Shown: positions 25,275-32,463, counted from the first letter of the stretch. The stretch is DNA of 40,195 nucleotides from Gammaproteobacteria bacterium (GCA_016218375.1 JACREG010000182.1:1-40195), one strand, 5' to 3'. Program-made: numbers and translations. The notes: a model not told the origin generated them from the sequence alone.

Positions 25275-25652
25275 TTAGAGATACGAGATGTGCGACACAT
25301 CGGCCATGAAGTGCCGGTAGTCGCAGGTTAACTCTTCGCCGGGTTGGATGTCGCGCGTCGCCCAGCCTTCGTACACGACCGAAAAGTCCACGTTGGGTTC
25401 GCGCGAGTGGTTCATGTACTTGCCCATAGTGGTCTCGTAATAGAGATCGCCACCGAGTTCGGGCTCGTACATGTGAATTTCGATTTCCTGCTGGCTGGAG
25501 GGCGGCAGCTTGGCAAACTCCTCCGGCGAGATGCGGATATCGAACACCGGATGGAACGCCCACACCTTAGTGCCCTGGGGGATGTGCTCTTTGGCGAACA
25601 CGCCAAAGCCATGAATGCCACTCTTTTCGAGATACGTCGGTACGATCAACAT
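25275..25652 (-). CDS. SET domain protein (predicted lysine methyltransferase)
   Basis: A compact 125-residue SET protein expected to use S-adenosylmethionine to methylate a protein lysine. The conserved pieces are GIHGFGVFAKEHIPQGTKVW (SET-N), YMNHSREPNVDF with the NHS S-adenosylmethionine-binding motif, and GEELTCDYRHF with the catalytic-region tyrosine. The post-SET cysteines are absent, as is usual in small bacterial SET proteins. The target is unknown. AAAGG stands before the ATG at 25652; the frame is open further upstream, but the start there would add a non-conserved Arg-rich extension. It is followed closely by the VOC gene. Confidence 0.85.
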   Translation of the reverse strand: MLIVPTYLEKSGIHGFGVFAKEHIPQGTKVWAFHPVFDIRISPEEFAKLPPSSQQEIEIHMYEPELGGDLYYETTMGKYMNHSREPNVDFSVVYEGWATRDIQPGEELTCDYRHFMADVSHISYL

Positions 25653-26019
25653 GCGCGAACCTTTGGCCTCCGGCCGGTGGTTAATTTCGCGCAAAAGCTT
25701 CGGACAAAGCGCGGCGAACGTCAAGTCATGGCGACGCGCTCGGCGGCGGCGCGCATGGCGCCCTTACATGTCAGTATCTTTAACTTATCTTGAGCCTCAC
25801 CGCCCCTGCTCCCTTCGATACCCTGTCTCAGGTCGGAAAAATTTCTGTAAGGATTTTCAGTCTCCCGCGACTAATGCACGAGATGACTCCCTCGGAGGAT
25901 CGACGGTGAGTCACTCTCATGGAACTTTCCAAAGGATAAGCTACTCTGTGGAGGCGCTGCACCGTTGGTAAAGATGTCCAGTAACCCCCGAAGATCCCAC
26001 CTTTAAGGAGAAAACTGTC
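25653..26019. other. Divergent control region between the SET gene and the bufferin locus
   Basis: This 367-base stretch holds no supported gene. Features seen are an inverted repeat TGACTC...GAGTCA (25884-25889 and 25908-25913), the sigma-E-like promoter listed separately, and the bufA Shine-Dalgarno TAAGGAG at 26004-26010. Confidence 0.5.
25921..25949 (+). promoter_or_regulatory. ECF/sigma-E-like promoter for the bufferin locus
   Basis: GGAACTT at 25921-25927 is an exact match to the sigma-E -35 consensus. TCTGT follows after 17 bases as a plausible -10. Initiation would be about 65 nt before the bufA ATG. An ECF sigma gene lies 6 kb away beside the second peptide locus. That this sigma factor reads this promoter is inference. 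Confidence 0.45.
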
Positions 26020-26289
26020 ATGACAAGTCATAAACCCGCCGGTGTCCTGCTGGCCGCTGCCGCTGCCGCATTGTTCAGCACCGCCAATATCGCTAACGCC
26101 GCGGAGGAAAGTACGGCCGCCGATCAGGTCAAGTGTTCCGGCGTCAACGCCTGCAAGGGCATGTCGGAATGCGCCACTGCTTCGAGCTCCTGCAAAGGCC
26201 ATAACAGCTGCAAAGGGCAGGGCTGGATGCACATGACCAAAGCCGACTGCGATGCCCAGGGCGGTACCGTCATGGAAGACACGAAGTAA
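26020..26289 (+). CDS. bufA2: Bufferin-type metallophore precursor, BufA2-like
   Basis: Precursor peptide of 89 residues for a periplasmic copper-binding ribosomal peptide. A signal peptide (cleavage after NIANA-27) precedes a mature part with six cysteines: C39, C45, C51, C58, C64 and C77. They are arranged as KCSG, ACKG, ECAT, SCKG, SCKG and DCDAQGG, matching the BufA2 pattern. In bufferins the MNIO enzyme oxidises cysteines to copper-binding heterocycles; which cysteines are modified here is unknown. A TAAGGAG Shine-Dalgarno lies 9 nt before the ATG. It is followed by a hairpin and then the maturase genes, so it is the first and probably most abundant product of the operon. A role in copper protection is inferred from the family. 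Confidence 0.85.
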   Translation: MTSHKPAGVLLAAAAAALFSTANIANAAEESTAADQVKCSGVNACKGMSECATASSSCKGHNSCKGQGWMHMTKADCDAQGGTVMEDTK

Positions 26290-26300
26290 TCAAGTCCGGA

Positions 26301-26328
26301 CCGGGCATCCGCAAGGATGCCCGGTTTT
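26301..26328 (+). terminator. Hairpin with U-run between precursor and maturase genes
   Basis: A perfect 10-bp stem CCGGGCATCC / GGATGCCCGG is closed by a GCAA (GNRA) tetraloop and followed by TTTT. It lies 11 bases after the bufA stop and 20 bases before the bufB ATG. The U-run is short, so it is best read as a partial terminator or mRNA stabiliser that makes the precursor message exceed that of the enzymes. Confidence 0.8.
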
Positions 26329-26348
26329 CCATCACAGGAAGAATCCCC

Positions 26349-27203
26349 ATGCACGAACCGCATTCCGAGCAGCGTCCTTACCTGGGTTACGGTCTGGGCC
26401 TGCGCCCCAACCATTACCTCGACATCCTGGCGCAACGCCCCGCCGTCGATTGGTTCGAGGCGTTGACCGAGAATTACCTCGTGCCGGGAGGGAAACCACT
26501 CTACTTTCTGGAACGCGTGCGCGAACACTATCCCGTGGTACTGCACGGCGTCTCACTTTCGATCGGCGCCAGCGAACCGCTCAATCTCGATTACCTGCAT
26601 AAAGTGAAATCCCTGGCGAACCGCATCGACGCCGCGTGGATATCCGATCACCTGTGTTGGACCGGCGCTCACGGCATCAATCTGCACGATCTCATGCCGT
26701 TGCCCTACACCGAAGAAGCCATCCAGCATGTCGCCATGCGCGTCATGCAGGCGCAGGACATCCTGGGTCGGCAACTTCTGTTGGAGAACGTTTCCAGTTA
26801 TGTGACTTACCGCGCCTCTCAACTCAGCGAGTGGGAGTTTCTCAGCGCAGTGGCCGAGGCCGCCGACTGCCTGATCCTACTCGACATCAACAATATCCAC
26901 GTCAGCGCCTTCAATCATGGCTTCGATCCGCAGGAGTATCTGAATGGCATCGATCCGTCGCGGGTGCGCCAGTTTCATCTGGCCGGCCATCAGAACCACG
27001 GCGATTACATCATCGACACCCACGACGAACCGGTCATCGATGCGGTCTGGGAACTGTACGCCGCCGCCCTGCGCCGCTGCGGACCAGTTTCGACCATGAT
27101 CGAACGTGACGACAACATCCCGCCCCTGTCAGATCTGGTTGCCGAGCTCGATCAGGCGCGGCGCATCGGTACCCGCATCCTCGCGCGCGAGGATGCCGCA
27201 TGA
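26349..27203 (+). CDS. bufB: MNIO (DUF692) maturase of the bufferin peptide
   Basis: Multinuclear non-haem iron-dependent oxidase, 284 residues with a TIM-barrel fold, predicted to modify cysteines of the adjacent precursor before export. Family motifs are present: GLGLRPNHY, LHGVSLSIG (H66), ISDHLCW (H101), LLLENVSSY (E146), LLDINNIHV (D179, N181), FHLAGH (H210, H214), IDTHDE (D223, H225) and MIERDDNIP (E252). These are the candidate iron ligands by analogy with MbnB-type enzymes. Length and motif set are complete, so it should be active. It starts 59 bases after bufA behind a hairpin and overlaps the DUF2063 gene by 4 bp. It is clearly divergent from the second MNIO at 30294-31142, so this is not a recent duplication. 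Confidence 0.9.
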   Translation: MHEPHSEQRPYLGYGLGLRPNHYLDILAQRPAVDWFEALTENYLVPGGKPLYFLERVREHYPVVLHGVSLSIGASEPLNLDYLHKVKSLANRIDAAWISDHLCWTGAHGINLHDLMPLPYTEEAIQHVAMRVMQAQDILGRQLLLENVSSYVTYRASQLSEWEFLSAVAEAADCLILLDINNIHVSAFNHGFDPQEYLNGIDPSRVRQFHLAGHQNHGDYIIDTHDEPVIDAVWELYAAALRRCGPVSTMIERDDNIPPLSDLVAELDQARRIGTRILAREDAA

Positions 27204-27985
27204 CGCCCGACGGACTGCGCGATCTGCAAGCCTGTTTTCAGGCCCATGTACTGCACGGTGACGACGGCATGCTCGCACAGGTCGATGCCGGTGCCCGACC
27301 GAGTGCGTCGGCACGTCTCGCGATTTATGCCAACGCCTACCGGCTGCGCTTGCTGGAGGCGCTCACGACCGACTTCCCGGCCCTGCACACCCTGGTTGGC
27401 GACGACGTGTTCGACCAGATCGGTCGCGCCTATATCGACGCCTATCCTTCCACGCATTATTCCATCCGCTATTTCGCAAGAAACCTGAGCACCTTTCTCG
27501 CGGAGACGGCACCCTTTAACGCAACATCCGTGCTGGCGGAAATGGCCGCACTCGAATGGGCGCTGACACTGGCCTTCGATGCCGCGGACGATCCCGTACT
27601 GAATGAGGCAGTACTCGCAGCGCTTCCTGCCGAAGCTTGGTCCGGCATGCGACTGCGCTTGCACGCGTCGGTGCAACGCCATGACTTCGGCTGGAACGTG
27701 GCGGAACTGTGGAGCGCCATCGATCAGCAACAACCCCCCGAACCACCGGCCGCTTATCCGGAGCAACGCGCCTGGCTGATCTGGCGCCGTGCGTTACAGA
27801 CGTATTTCCGGCCAGTCGACGCTACCGAAGCCTGGGCGTTGGATTATCTACACACAGGCGCCGATTTCGCCGCGCTGTGTGACGGGCTGTGCGCGCATGT
27901 GGAGCCGTCACAGGTTGGCCTGTTGGCGGCCAGCTATCTGAAAGGCTGGATTCAAGCGGGTCTGATCGCGGAGATTTTCTGCTGA
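27200..27985 (+). CDS. bufC: DUF2063 partner protein of the MNIO maturase
   Basis: A 261-residue cytosolic protein of the DUF2063 / HvfC-BufC family. This family binds the precursor leader and presents it to the MNIO enzyme. The N-terminal domain (LQACFQAHVL, then RLAIYANAYRLRLLEAL and FPALHTLVGDDVFDQIGRAYI) is the typical DUF2063 helical module. The C-terminal part (about 140-255) is a winged-helix-like region ending AASYLKGWIQAGLI. The ATG overlaps the bufB stop (ATGA), so the two are coupled. No DoxX-like gene follows, unlike the second locus. Confidence 0.85.
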   Translation: MTPDGLRDLQACFQAHVLHGDDGMLAQVDAGARPSASARLAIYANAYRLRLLEALTTDFPALHTLVGDDVFDQIGRAYIDAYPSTHYSIRYFARNLSTFLAETAPFNATSVLAEMAALEWALTLAFDAADDPVLNEAVLAALPAEAWSGMRLRLHASVQRHDFGWNVAELWSAIDQQQPPEPPAAYPEQRAWLIWRRALQTYFRPVDATEAWALDYLHTGADFAALCDGLCAHVEPSQVGLLAASYLKGWIQAGLIAEIFC

Positions 27986-28121
27986 GAAGTTCATACAAGG
28001 CACGACGGCCGTAAGCGCAGACGGAACCGGTCTCCATCAAACCGACATTGGGCACCGCCCGGTCCGTTCTGGATTGTCTGTCAGGTGTTGCTCACTGCAA
28101 CGACAAATGTCCAGTGAACGC

Positions 28122-28144
28122 GTGACACTTCCTGGGTTTGTCAC
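28122..28144. promoter_or_regulatory. Inverted repeat upstream of the DsbA-like gene
   Basis: GTGACA (28122-28127) and TGTCAC (28139-28144) form a perfect 6-bp dyad separated by 11 bases, 75 bases before the next start codon. It fits a dimeric repressor or activator site. The rest of 27986-28219 shows nothing else. Confidence 0.35.
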
Positions 28145-28219
28145 CCACCTTCAGAAATATCAGCGCCCCATACAGGCGATATCTCAATCTAGCCTGGTGA
28201 ACACGAACGGAGGAGCCGC

Positions 28220-28876
28220 ATGACAGCGAATGACAAACCGGTCCTCAGGGTCACGGTATTTTCCGACTACATCTGCCCCTTCTGTTATCTGGGCTGGCTA
28301 CGCCTGGAGAAACTGCGCGGTGATTATGATTTGAGGATCAATTGGTGCATGACCGAGATCCACGCTGACAACCCGCCGGAAGGTTGCCCGCCGACGGACA
28401 CGGGTTACACCCCTGCGCAATGGGGGCGAATGGTAACCGACCTCGATGTGTTCGCCGCGGAAGACGGCGTTCGTTTTGGAGGCCTCGACTACACAACCAA
28501 CTCGCACCGTGCGCTGTTGCTCGCCGAGGCGGCCAAAGAGGAAGGCTCGGAGGCGTTTTACGCTGTGCACCGCCGACTGTTCGAGATGTATCTCTGCGAG
28601 GGACGCAATCTGGCCGACAAGCAACTGTTGCGCGAACTCGTCGGCTCGCTGGGCCTGAATCCAAGCCTACCCGATCGCGCCTGGAACGAACCACGTTATG
28701 AGCGAAAACTTCAGGAGTACGCGCTTGCCGCCCGGGAGCTCGGCGTCAGTGCAACGCCCACGTTCTTTTTTGGTCCGCAGCCCCTGCTCGGCTTGCAGAC
28801 GCTCGATACTCTGCGTTTAGCTGCACGCGCTTCCCTTGTCGCAGCCACGACTGAAAGTCTCGACACACCACCTTGA
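28220..28876 (+). CDS. DsbA/FrnE-family thiol oxidoreductase
   Basis: A 218-residue thioredoxin-fold protein of the cytosolic FrnE branch of the DsbA family. The redox motif CPFC (C19-C22) lies in VFSDYICPFCYLGWLRLEKL. A large helical insertion spans about 60-150 (TNSHRALLLAEAAKEEG; FEMYLCEGRNLADKQLLREL). The cis-proline loop is SATPTFFFG near residue 187. No signal peptide is present, so it acts in the cytosol. CGGAGGAGC 6 nt before the ATG supports the start. It lies between the two copper-peptide loci, and CPxC enzymes are tied to copper and thiol stress, so a supporting role is plausible. It has its own leader of over 200 bases and is not in the bufferin operon by spacing. Confidence 0.88.
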   Translation: MTANDKPVLRVTVFSDYICPFCYLGWLRLEKLRGDYDLRINWCMTEIHADNPPEGCPPTDTGYTPAQWGRMVTDLDVFAAEDGVRFGGLDYTTNSHRALLLAEAAKEEGSEAFYAVHRRLFEMYLCEGRNLADKQLLRELVGSLGLNPSLPDRAWNEPRYERKLQEYALAARELGVSATPTFFFGPQPLLGLQTLDTLRLAARASLVAATTESLDTPP

Positions 28877-28930
28877 ACATCGAACGTCCATATATCTTGG
28901 CAGAATCGTTCTGGCTGCTAATTTCCGACA

Positions 28931-29038
28931 TCATTCCGTTCCAACCTCGGCTGAGTATAGATTCAACGACAACCCAATACCTACCGCAAAGACCACGGCA
29001 TAGAGAGCGAGCATCAACGGTACTGCCCTCTTATCCAT
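28931..29038 (-). CDS. 35-residue single-span membrane microprotein
   Basis: A very short ORF of 35 residues (MDKRAVPLMLALYAVVFAVG, then IGLSLNLYSAEVGTE). A basic N terminus is followed by one hydrophobic helix (about 6-26) and a short acidic tail, a typical N-in single-span microprotein. GGAG stands 9 nt before the ATG at 29038. It begins 19 bases after the stop of the DoxX-like gene on the same strand, so it would be the last gene of the Hvf-type operon. I know no family for it. It may assist the DoxX-like protein in the membrane; that is inference. The DsbA-like gene faces it 54 bases away. Confidence 0.55.
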   Translation of the reverse strand: MDKRAVPLMLALYAVVFAVGIGLSLNLYSAEVGTE

Positions 29039-29057
29039 GTTCAGCGCTCCACAATCT

Positions 29058-29537
29058 CTACCCCACCGTCATACGTCTAGCGAGAAGATGATCGATGCTC
29101 AGTTTCCCGGGACCGGAGAAGAGCAGCGGCATGAACAGCACGAGATAGATCAGCGGCAGCTTGAAACCGTTGTCGCAGACGTTGTAGCCAAGACCCGCGT
29201 GGACGCTGGCCCAGGCCACGACGGTCAGAATCACCAGCGAGGCGCTGAAGAAGCGCGTGCCCAATCCGATCACCAACGCCACGGCACCGATCAACTCGCT
29301 CCAGGTGGACAGGAACCAACTGATCTCCACCGGCACGAGGTCGAAGGGGAACGGGAACCTGTCGTGAATGTCCGCAAACCAATTCTCGCCATTATATTTC
29401 TCGACCCCGGATTCCCAGAATTCGTAGGCCAACAACAGCCGGATACCGAGCTGCGGCAGGAACTCGCCGATGCGGTTCAGGAAGCCAAACAGATCCCGTG
29501 CCACGCAGACAGAGCACGCATTCAATAATCGCATCAT
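29058..29537 (-). CDS. hvfX: DoxX-like membrane protein of the Hvf locus (HvfX type)
   Basis: A 159-residue inner-membrane protein with four predicted helices: LGIRLLLAYEFWESG, WSELIGAVALVIGLGTRFF, LVILTVVAWASVHAG and PLIYLVLFMPLLFSG. This is the DoxX fold. In Hvf-type copper-peptide loci a DoxX-like protein (HvfX) is the usual fourth member; it may use quinone or handle peptide or copper at the membrane. The cysteines near the N terminus (NACSVCVARD) are notable for a copper-linked protein. GGGAGA 5 nt before the ATG pair at 29537/29534 sets the start; a TTG at 29555 overlapping the hvfC stop is less likely. Confidence 0.85.
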   Translation of the reverse strand: MMRLLNACSVCVARDLFGFLNRIGEFLPQLGIRLLLAYEFWESGVEKYNGENWFADIHDRFPFPFDLVPVEISWFLSTWSELIGAVALVIGLGTRFFSASLVILTVVAWASVHAGLGYNVCDNGFKLPLIYLVLFMPLLFSGPGKLSIDHLLARRMTVG

Positions 29538-29551
29538 TTTATTCTCCCGAT

Positions 29552-30310
29552 TCAATACACAGCGCCCGAGCCGCGCAGCTTATCCAACAGCGCACTGCCC
29601 ATTTCGATAATAAGTTCCGGATGACTGTGATCCAGCTCGCGTGCTATTTGACGCATGATCGCATCTCCGCTTAAATCCGTGTCGCGGAGCAATCCAACCA
29701 CCCGTGCCGAGACCGGGTTGAGTTCCATGAACCGCACCACGTCCTCGCGGTCGCGATACAACAGATACCCGTAGACTTGCCCATCCGGCTGCGTGACTTT
29801 GAAGCGCGGACCGATGCGGTGCACCGGATAGCGATAACACGCCAATTGGGCGGTGTGATTGAGGATCGGCCGTACCGACAGGAGATCCCTGTCCGGATCG
29901 ACAGCGACCGGAGCGGCGTTTTCGGGACTGATCGAGACCGCCAATTCCAACCACTCGTAATGCATGAATTCGTACAGATAGGGGCGCTGCGGGAACAGGT
30001 CCTCGGCCAGCGGTTCGAGCCAGGCGAGAAATTCATCGGGGATATCCCGGAACAGCGGCGATGCGCAGCGGTGTTCGATAAAGAAGCGTCGCACTGTTCT
30101 GCGCCAGGCCCGTGCGCCGAGCAGTGTGCGGGTGATCGGGAAACAGGCCAGCAGAAAGCCTTCCAGATTATTGAACAGCAGTTCTTCGTAGACGCGCATG
30201 CGCCGGGCCGGCACGCCGCGTGGCCGCGATTGGTTGCGCGGATCGCGGATGCGCGCGGCGAACGCCGTCTGGAAGGTGCGGAAATCCGCGGTATCAGGCG
30301 ACGCGCTCAT
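29552..30310 (-). CDS. hvfC: DUF2063 partner protein of the second MNIO maturase
   Basis: A 252-residue member of the HvfC/DUF2063 family. The N-terminal module ([56 protein letters not shown]) matches the DUF2063 helical bundle, and the rest is a mixed domain ending [16 protein letters not shown]. It should recognise the HvfA-like precursor and work with the MNIO enzyme. GGAGG 6 nt before the ATG supports the start, and the gene overlaps the MNIO gene by 17 bp. It shows little obvious identity to the bufC-like protein at 27200-27985 apart from the family pattern. Confidence 0.86.
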   Translation of the reverse strand: MSASPDTADFRTFQTAFAARIRDPRNQSRPRGVPARRMRVYEELLFNNLEGFLLACFPITRTLLGARAWRRTVRRFFIEHRCASPLFRDIPDEFLAWLEPLAEDLFPQRPYLYEFMHYEWLELAVSISPENAAPVAVDPDRDLLSVRPILNHTAQLACYRYPVHRIGPRFKVTQPDGQVYGYLLYRDREDVVRFMELNPVSARVVGLLRDTDLSGDAIMRQIARELDHSHPELIIEMGSALLDKLRGSGAVY

Positions 30311-31142
30311 GCGACACCTCCCGACGCAAACATTGCAGGGCGCGGATGTGGCGGACTTCGTCGAGCAGTTCGCTCAACGGCGGCAGATTGAAATCCCGTT
30401 CCAGCAGCGTCGGCGGCGTGCCAAGGTGGGCGTAGGTTTTGTCCAGCAGCCGCCACACCGGATCGATGACCTCCGCACCGTGGGTGTCGATGAGCAGATC
30501 CTCGGCCTCGCGGTAATGGCCCGCGACATGCACATAGGCCACACGTTCGGCGGGCAGCGATTCAATGAAAGTCCACGGGTCGAAACCGAAGTTGACGCTG
30601 TTTACGTAGACGTTGTTCACGTCCAGATGCAAATCGCAGTCGGCCTCGACCAGGACAGCGTTGATGAACGCACTCTCGCTCATCTCGGCGTGCGGCGGCG
30701 CGACATAGTACGAAGCATTCTCCACCGCGATGCGCCGCTCCAGAATGTCCTGGGTACGACGGATGCGCGCGGCGACGTGATGCACCGCGTCGTCGGTGAA
30801 GGGGATCGGCAGCAGATCGTAGAGATGTCCGGTATCGCTGCACCAGGACAGATGTTCGGTATAGAGCGCGATGTCGTAGTCGTCGAGGAACTGTTTGACA
30901 CGGCGCAGGAATGCTTCGTCCAACGGTGCCGGACCGCCCAGCGACAAGGACAGGCCATGCGCGACCAGCGGACGCTGCGCGGCGAAGTGGCGCAGGTTTT
31001 TCTGCCACGCGCCGCCCATGTCCAGCCAGTTTTCCGGGGCGAGTTCCAAAAAGTCGATGGCATCCGGAACGCCGGCCCTGAGGGCGGGAATAAGTTCCCG
31101 CCTCAGGCCGAGCCCCGCGCCATGCAAGCGTGTATCGCGCAT
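30294..31142 (-). CDS. hvfB: MNIO (DUF692) maturase of the HvfA-like peptide
   Basis: A 282-residue iron-dependent oxidase of the DUF692 family. It is predicted to convert cysteines of the KCG motifs to oxazolone/thioamide groups, as described for HvfB enzymes. Candidate ligand motifs are AHGLSLSLG (H62), YTEHLSW (H97), AVENASYY (E141), [10 protein letters not shown] (D174, N176), HVAGH (H205, H209), IDTHG (D219, H221) and LLERDFNLP (E248). All are intact. It starts 18 bases after the precursor gene. The N-terminal [16 protein letters not shown] differs from the bufferin maturase, in line with a separate subfamily. Confidence 0.9.
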   Translation of the reverse strand: MRDTRLHGAGLGLRRELIPALRAGVPDAIDFLELAPENWLDMGGAWQKNLRHFAAQRPLVAHGLSLSLGGPAPLDEAFLRRVKQFLDDYDIALYTEHLSWCSDTGHLYDLLPIPFTDDAVHHVAARIRRTQDILERRIAVENASYYVAPPHAEMSESAFINAVLVEADCDLHLDVNNVYVNSVNFGFDPWTFIESLPAERVAYVHVAGHYREAEDLLIDTHGAEVIDPVWRLLDKTYAHLGTPPTLLERDFNLPPLSELLDEVRHIRALQCLRREVSHERVA

Positions 31143-31160
31143 GTGCGGCGTCCTCTGGGA

Positions 31161-31496
31161 TTACTGCGGCATGTCTGCCGCAGGCTTGCCCTTGTTGGCA
31201 CCGCACTTACCTTCGCCGCACTTGCCGTCTTTGGCCTTGGTGGTCGCGGCCTTGTTGGCACCGCACTTGCCGTCGGCCGCCTTGGCTGCATCTTTGTTGG
31301 CACCGCACTTGGCCTCTTCGGCCTTGTTGGCGCCGCATTTGCCGTCGGGCATTTTTTCGGACATGTGACTATCGGCGACTTGATAACCGCGATCGAGCAC
31401 CTGCATGCCGAAGGGATTTTCGCTCGCGACAGCCAGACCGGACGAGCCGAGGACGGCGGTCAAAGCCAACGTGATAGCAGTCTTGGAAGTATTCAT
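31161..31496 (-). CDS. hvfA: HvfA-like copper-binding peptide precursor with five KCG motifs
   Basis: A 111-residue precursor. A signal peptide (cleavage after LAVAS-25) is followed by ENPFGMQVLDRGYQVADS, the conserved N-terminal segment of HvfA-type peptides. A Lys/Ala/Gly repeat region then carries five cysteines (C54, C64, C78, C93, C98), each within KCG. Only the last is the canonical EGKCG; three are DGKCG and one is EAKCG, mostly followed by ANK. The peptide has no other cysteines. It should be modified by the adjacent MNIO-DUF2063 pair and bind copper in the periplasm. CAGGAGAT before the ATG at 31496 sets the start, and the 81-base gap to the anti-sigma gene may hold its own promoter. 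Confidence 0.88.
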   Translation of the reverse strand: MNTSKTAITLALTAVLGSSGLAVASENPFGMQVLDRGYQVADSHMSEKMPDGKCGANKAEEAKCGANKDAAKAADGKCGANKAATTKAKDGKCGEGKCGANKGKPAADMPQ

Positions 31497-31577
31497 GGTA
31501 CGGATCTCCTGAGTAAACGTCATGTCATACGCCCGGAATGGGCCGCTCACGACGATGGTCTCGGAGAACCGGGTCGA

Positions 31578-31847
31578 TCAGTGCGAATGTCCGTCCCGCT
31601 CGGCGACTGCCTTGCGGATACGATCCTGTGCCGCGGGGGAAAGGTCTGGACCTTGCGTATCCGTTTCCGCGCGTCGGGCCAAGGTACGCAAGGCCCGCCG
31701 CAGCAAACGGATCTGCCGCTCGAAACGCCGGCAGTTGTCGCAGATCCAGAGATGCAGACGCAAACCCCAGCGTTCCCGGAAACCCAATCGGCGTTCCTGG
31801 GCTTCCGATACCAGTCGGCTGGCATCTTTACACGTCAACATCTTCAC
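31578..31847 (-). CDS. Zinc-finger anti-sigma factor
   Basis: An 89-residue cytosolic protein with the ZAS (anti-sigma zinc) motif: H32-x3-C36-x2-C39 in LHLWICDNCRRF. An upstream helix begins MLTCKDASRLVSEAQERR. No membrane segment is present, so it is a soluble anti-sigma factor that would release its sigma factor on thiol oxidation or metal binding. The motif is well placed for sensing copper or oxidants, which is inference. It overlaps the sigma gene by 4 bp (ATGA), the standard sigma/anti-sigma arrangement. The tail is His-containing (ERDGHSH). Confidence 0.88.
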   Translation of the reverse strand: MKMLTCKDASRLVSEAQERRLGFRERWGLRLHLWICDNCRRFERQIRLLRRALRTLARRAETDTQGPDLSPAAQDRIRKAVAERDGHSH

Positions 31848-32437
31848 GACCCCCGGGCCTCACCGACCCAGTTCTTGTCGAGACACTGCCGGAGCCCCAG
31901 TCGGGCCCGATACAGCATCGTCCACACGTTGGTCGGAGTAATCGCCAGATCCTTACAAATATCTTCCGTGCCCTCTTCGAGGAGTTCCCGCAGCATGAAC
32001 AGACGGGCCAGGCGTTTGGGCAGACGGTCGAGGCAGTATTGCAGAATGGCCCAGAACTGACCTTTTTCCAGGGCCTCCTCTGGATTGCCCCAGTCCGAGA
32101 TCATGGCACTCCAATGACCGTCGGCCAGGAAACTCTCCTCGACCAGGCCGTCGTAGTCGTCGCCACCGGGTTCCGGATTATCCAGAACCACTTCGCGCGC
32201 CTCGTGGCGGAACTGATCCAGGATTTTGTGTTTGAGGATGCCGATCAGCCAGGTGCGCATCGACGATCCGCCGGCGAAACGCTCGCGCGCCTGCAACGCC
32301 GCCAGGAAAGTTTCCTGCACCAGTTCTTCCGCTTTGTGTTCGTCGCGCAGACGTATCAGGGCATAGCGATACAGCGCACTGCCGTGCTCGTCCACCCAGT
32401 GTTCCGGCGAATCCTTATCGGTTTGCATCGATGCCAT
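31844..32437 (-). CDS. ECF-type RNA polymerase sigma factor
   Basis: A 197-residue ECF sigma factor with region 2 (ALYRYALIRLRDEHKAEELVQETFLAAL, and RTWLIGILKHKILDQFR) and region 4 (RLFMLRELLEEGTEDICKDL, TPTNVWTMLYRARLGLRQCL). Region 3 is absent, as expected. A 45-residue acidic linker is longer than usual. It should direct RNA polymerase to the Hvf-type operon and is controlled by the anti-sigma gene that overlaps its end. Alternative starts are at 32437 and 32428; Shine-Dalgarno evidence is weak for both. It begins 26 bases after the der stop, so it may be read partly from the housekeeping transcript. Confidence 0.9.
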   Translation of the reverse strand: MASMQTDKDSPEHWVDEHGSALYRYALIRLRDEHKAEELVQETFLAALQARERFAGGSSMRTWLIGILKHKILDQFRHEAREVVLDNPEPGGDDYDGLVEESFLADGHWSAMISDWGNPEEALEKGQFWAILQYCLDRLPKRLARLFMLRELLEEGTEDICKDLAITPTNVWTMLYRARLGLRQCLDKNWVGEARGS

Positions 32438-32463
32438 CCCAGCTCGAAATCAAGGGTCGATCC

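Noticed and set aside
28873-29091. Plus-strand ORF beginning at the DsbA-like stop codon
   Set aside because: It starts at a TTG overlapping that stop, lacks domain-like features, and is antisense to the microprotein ORF, which has better signals.
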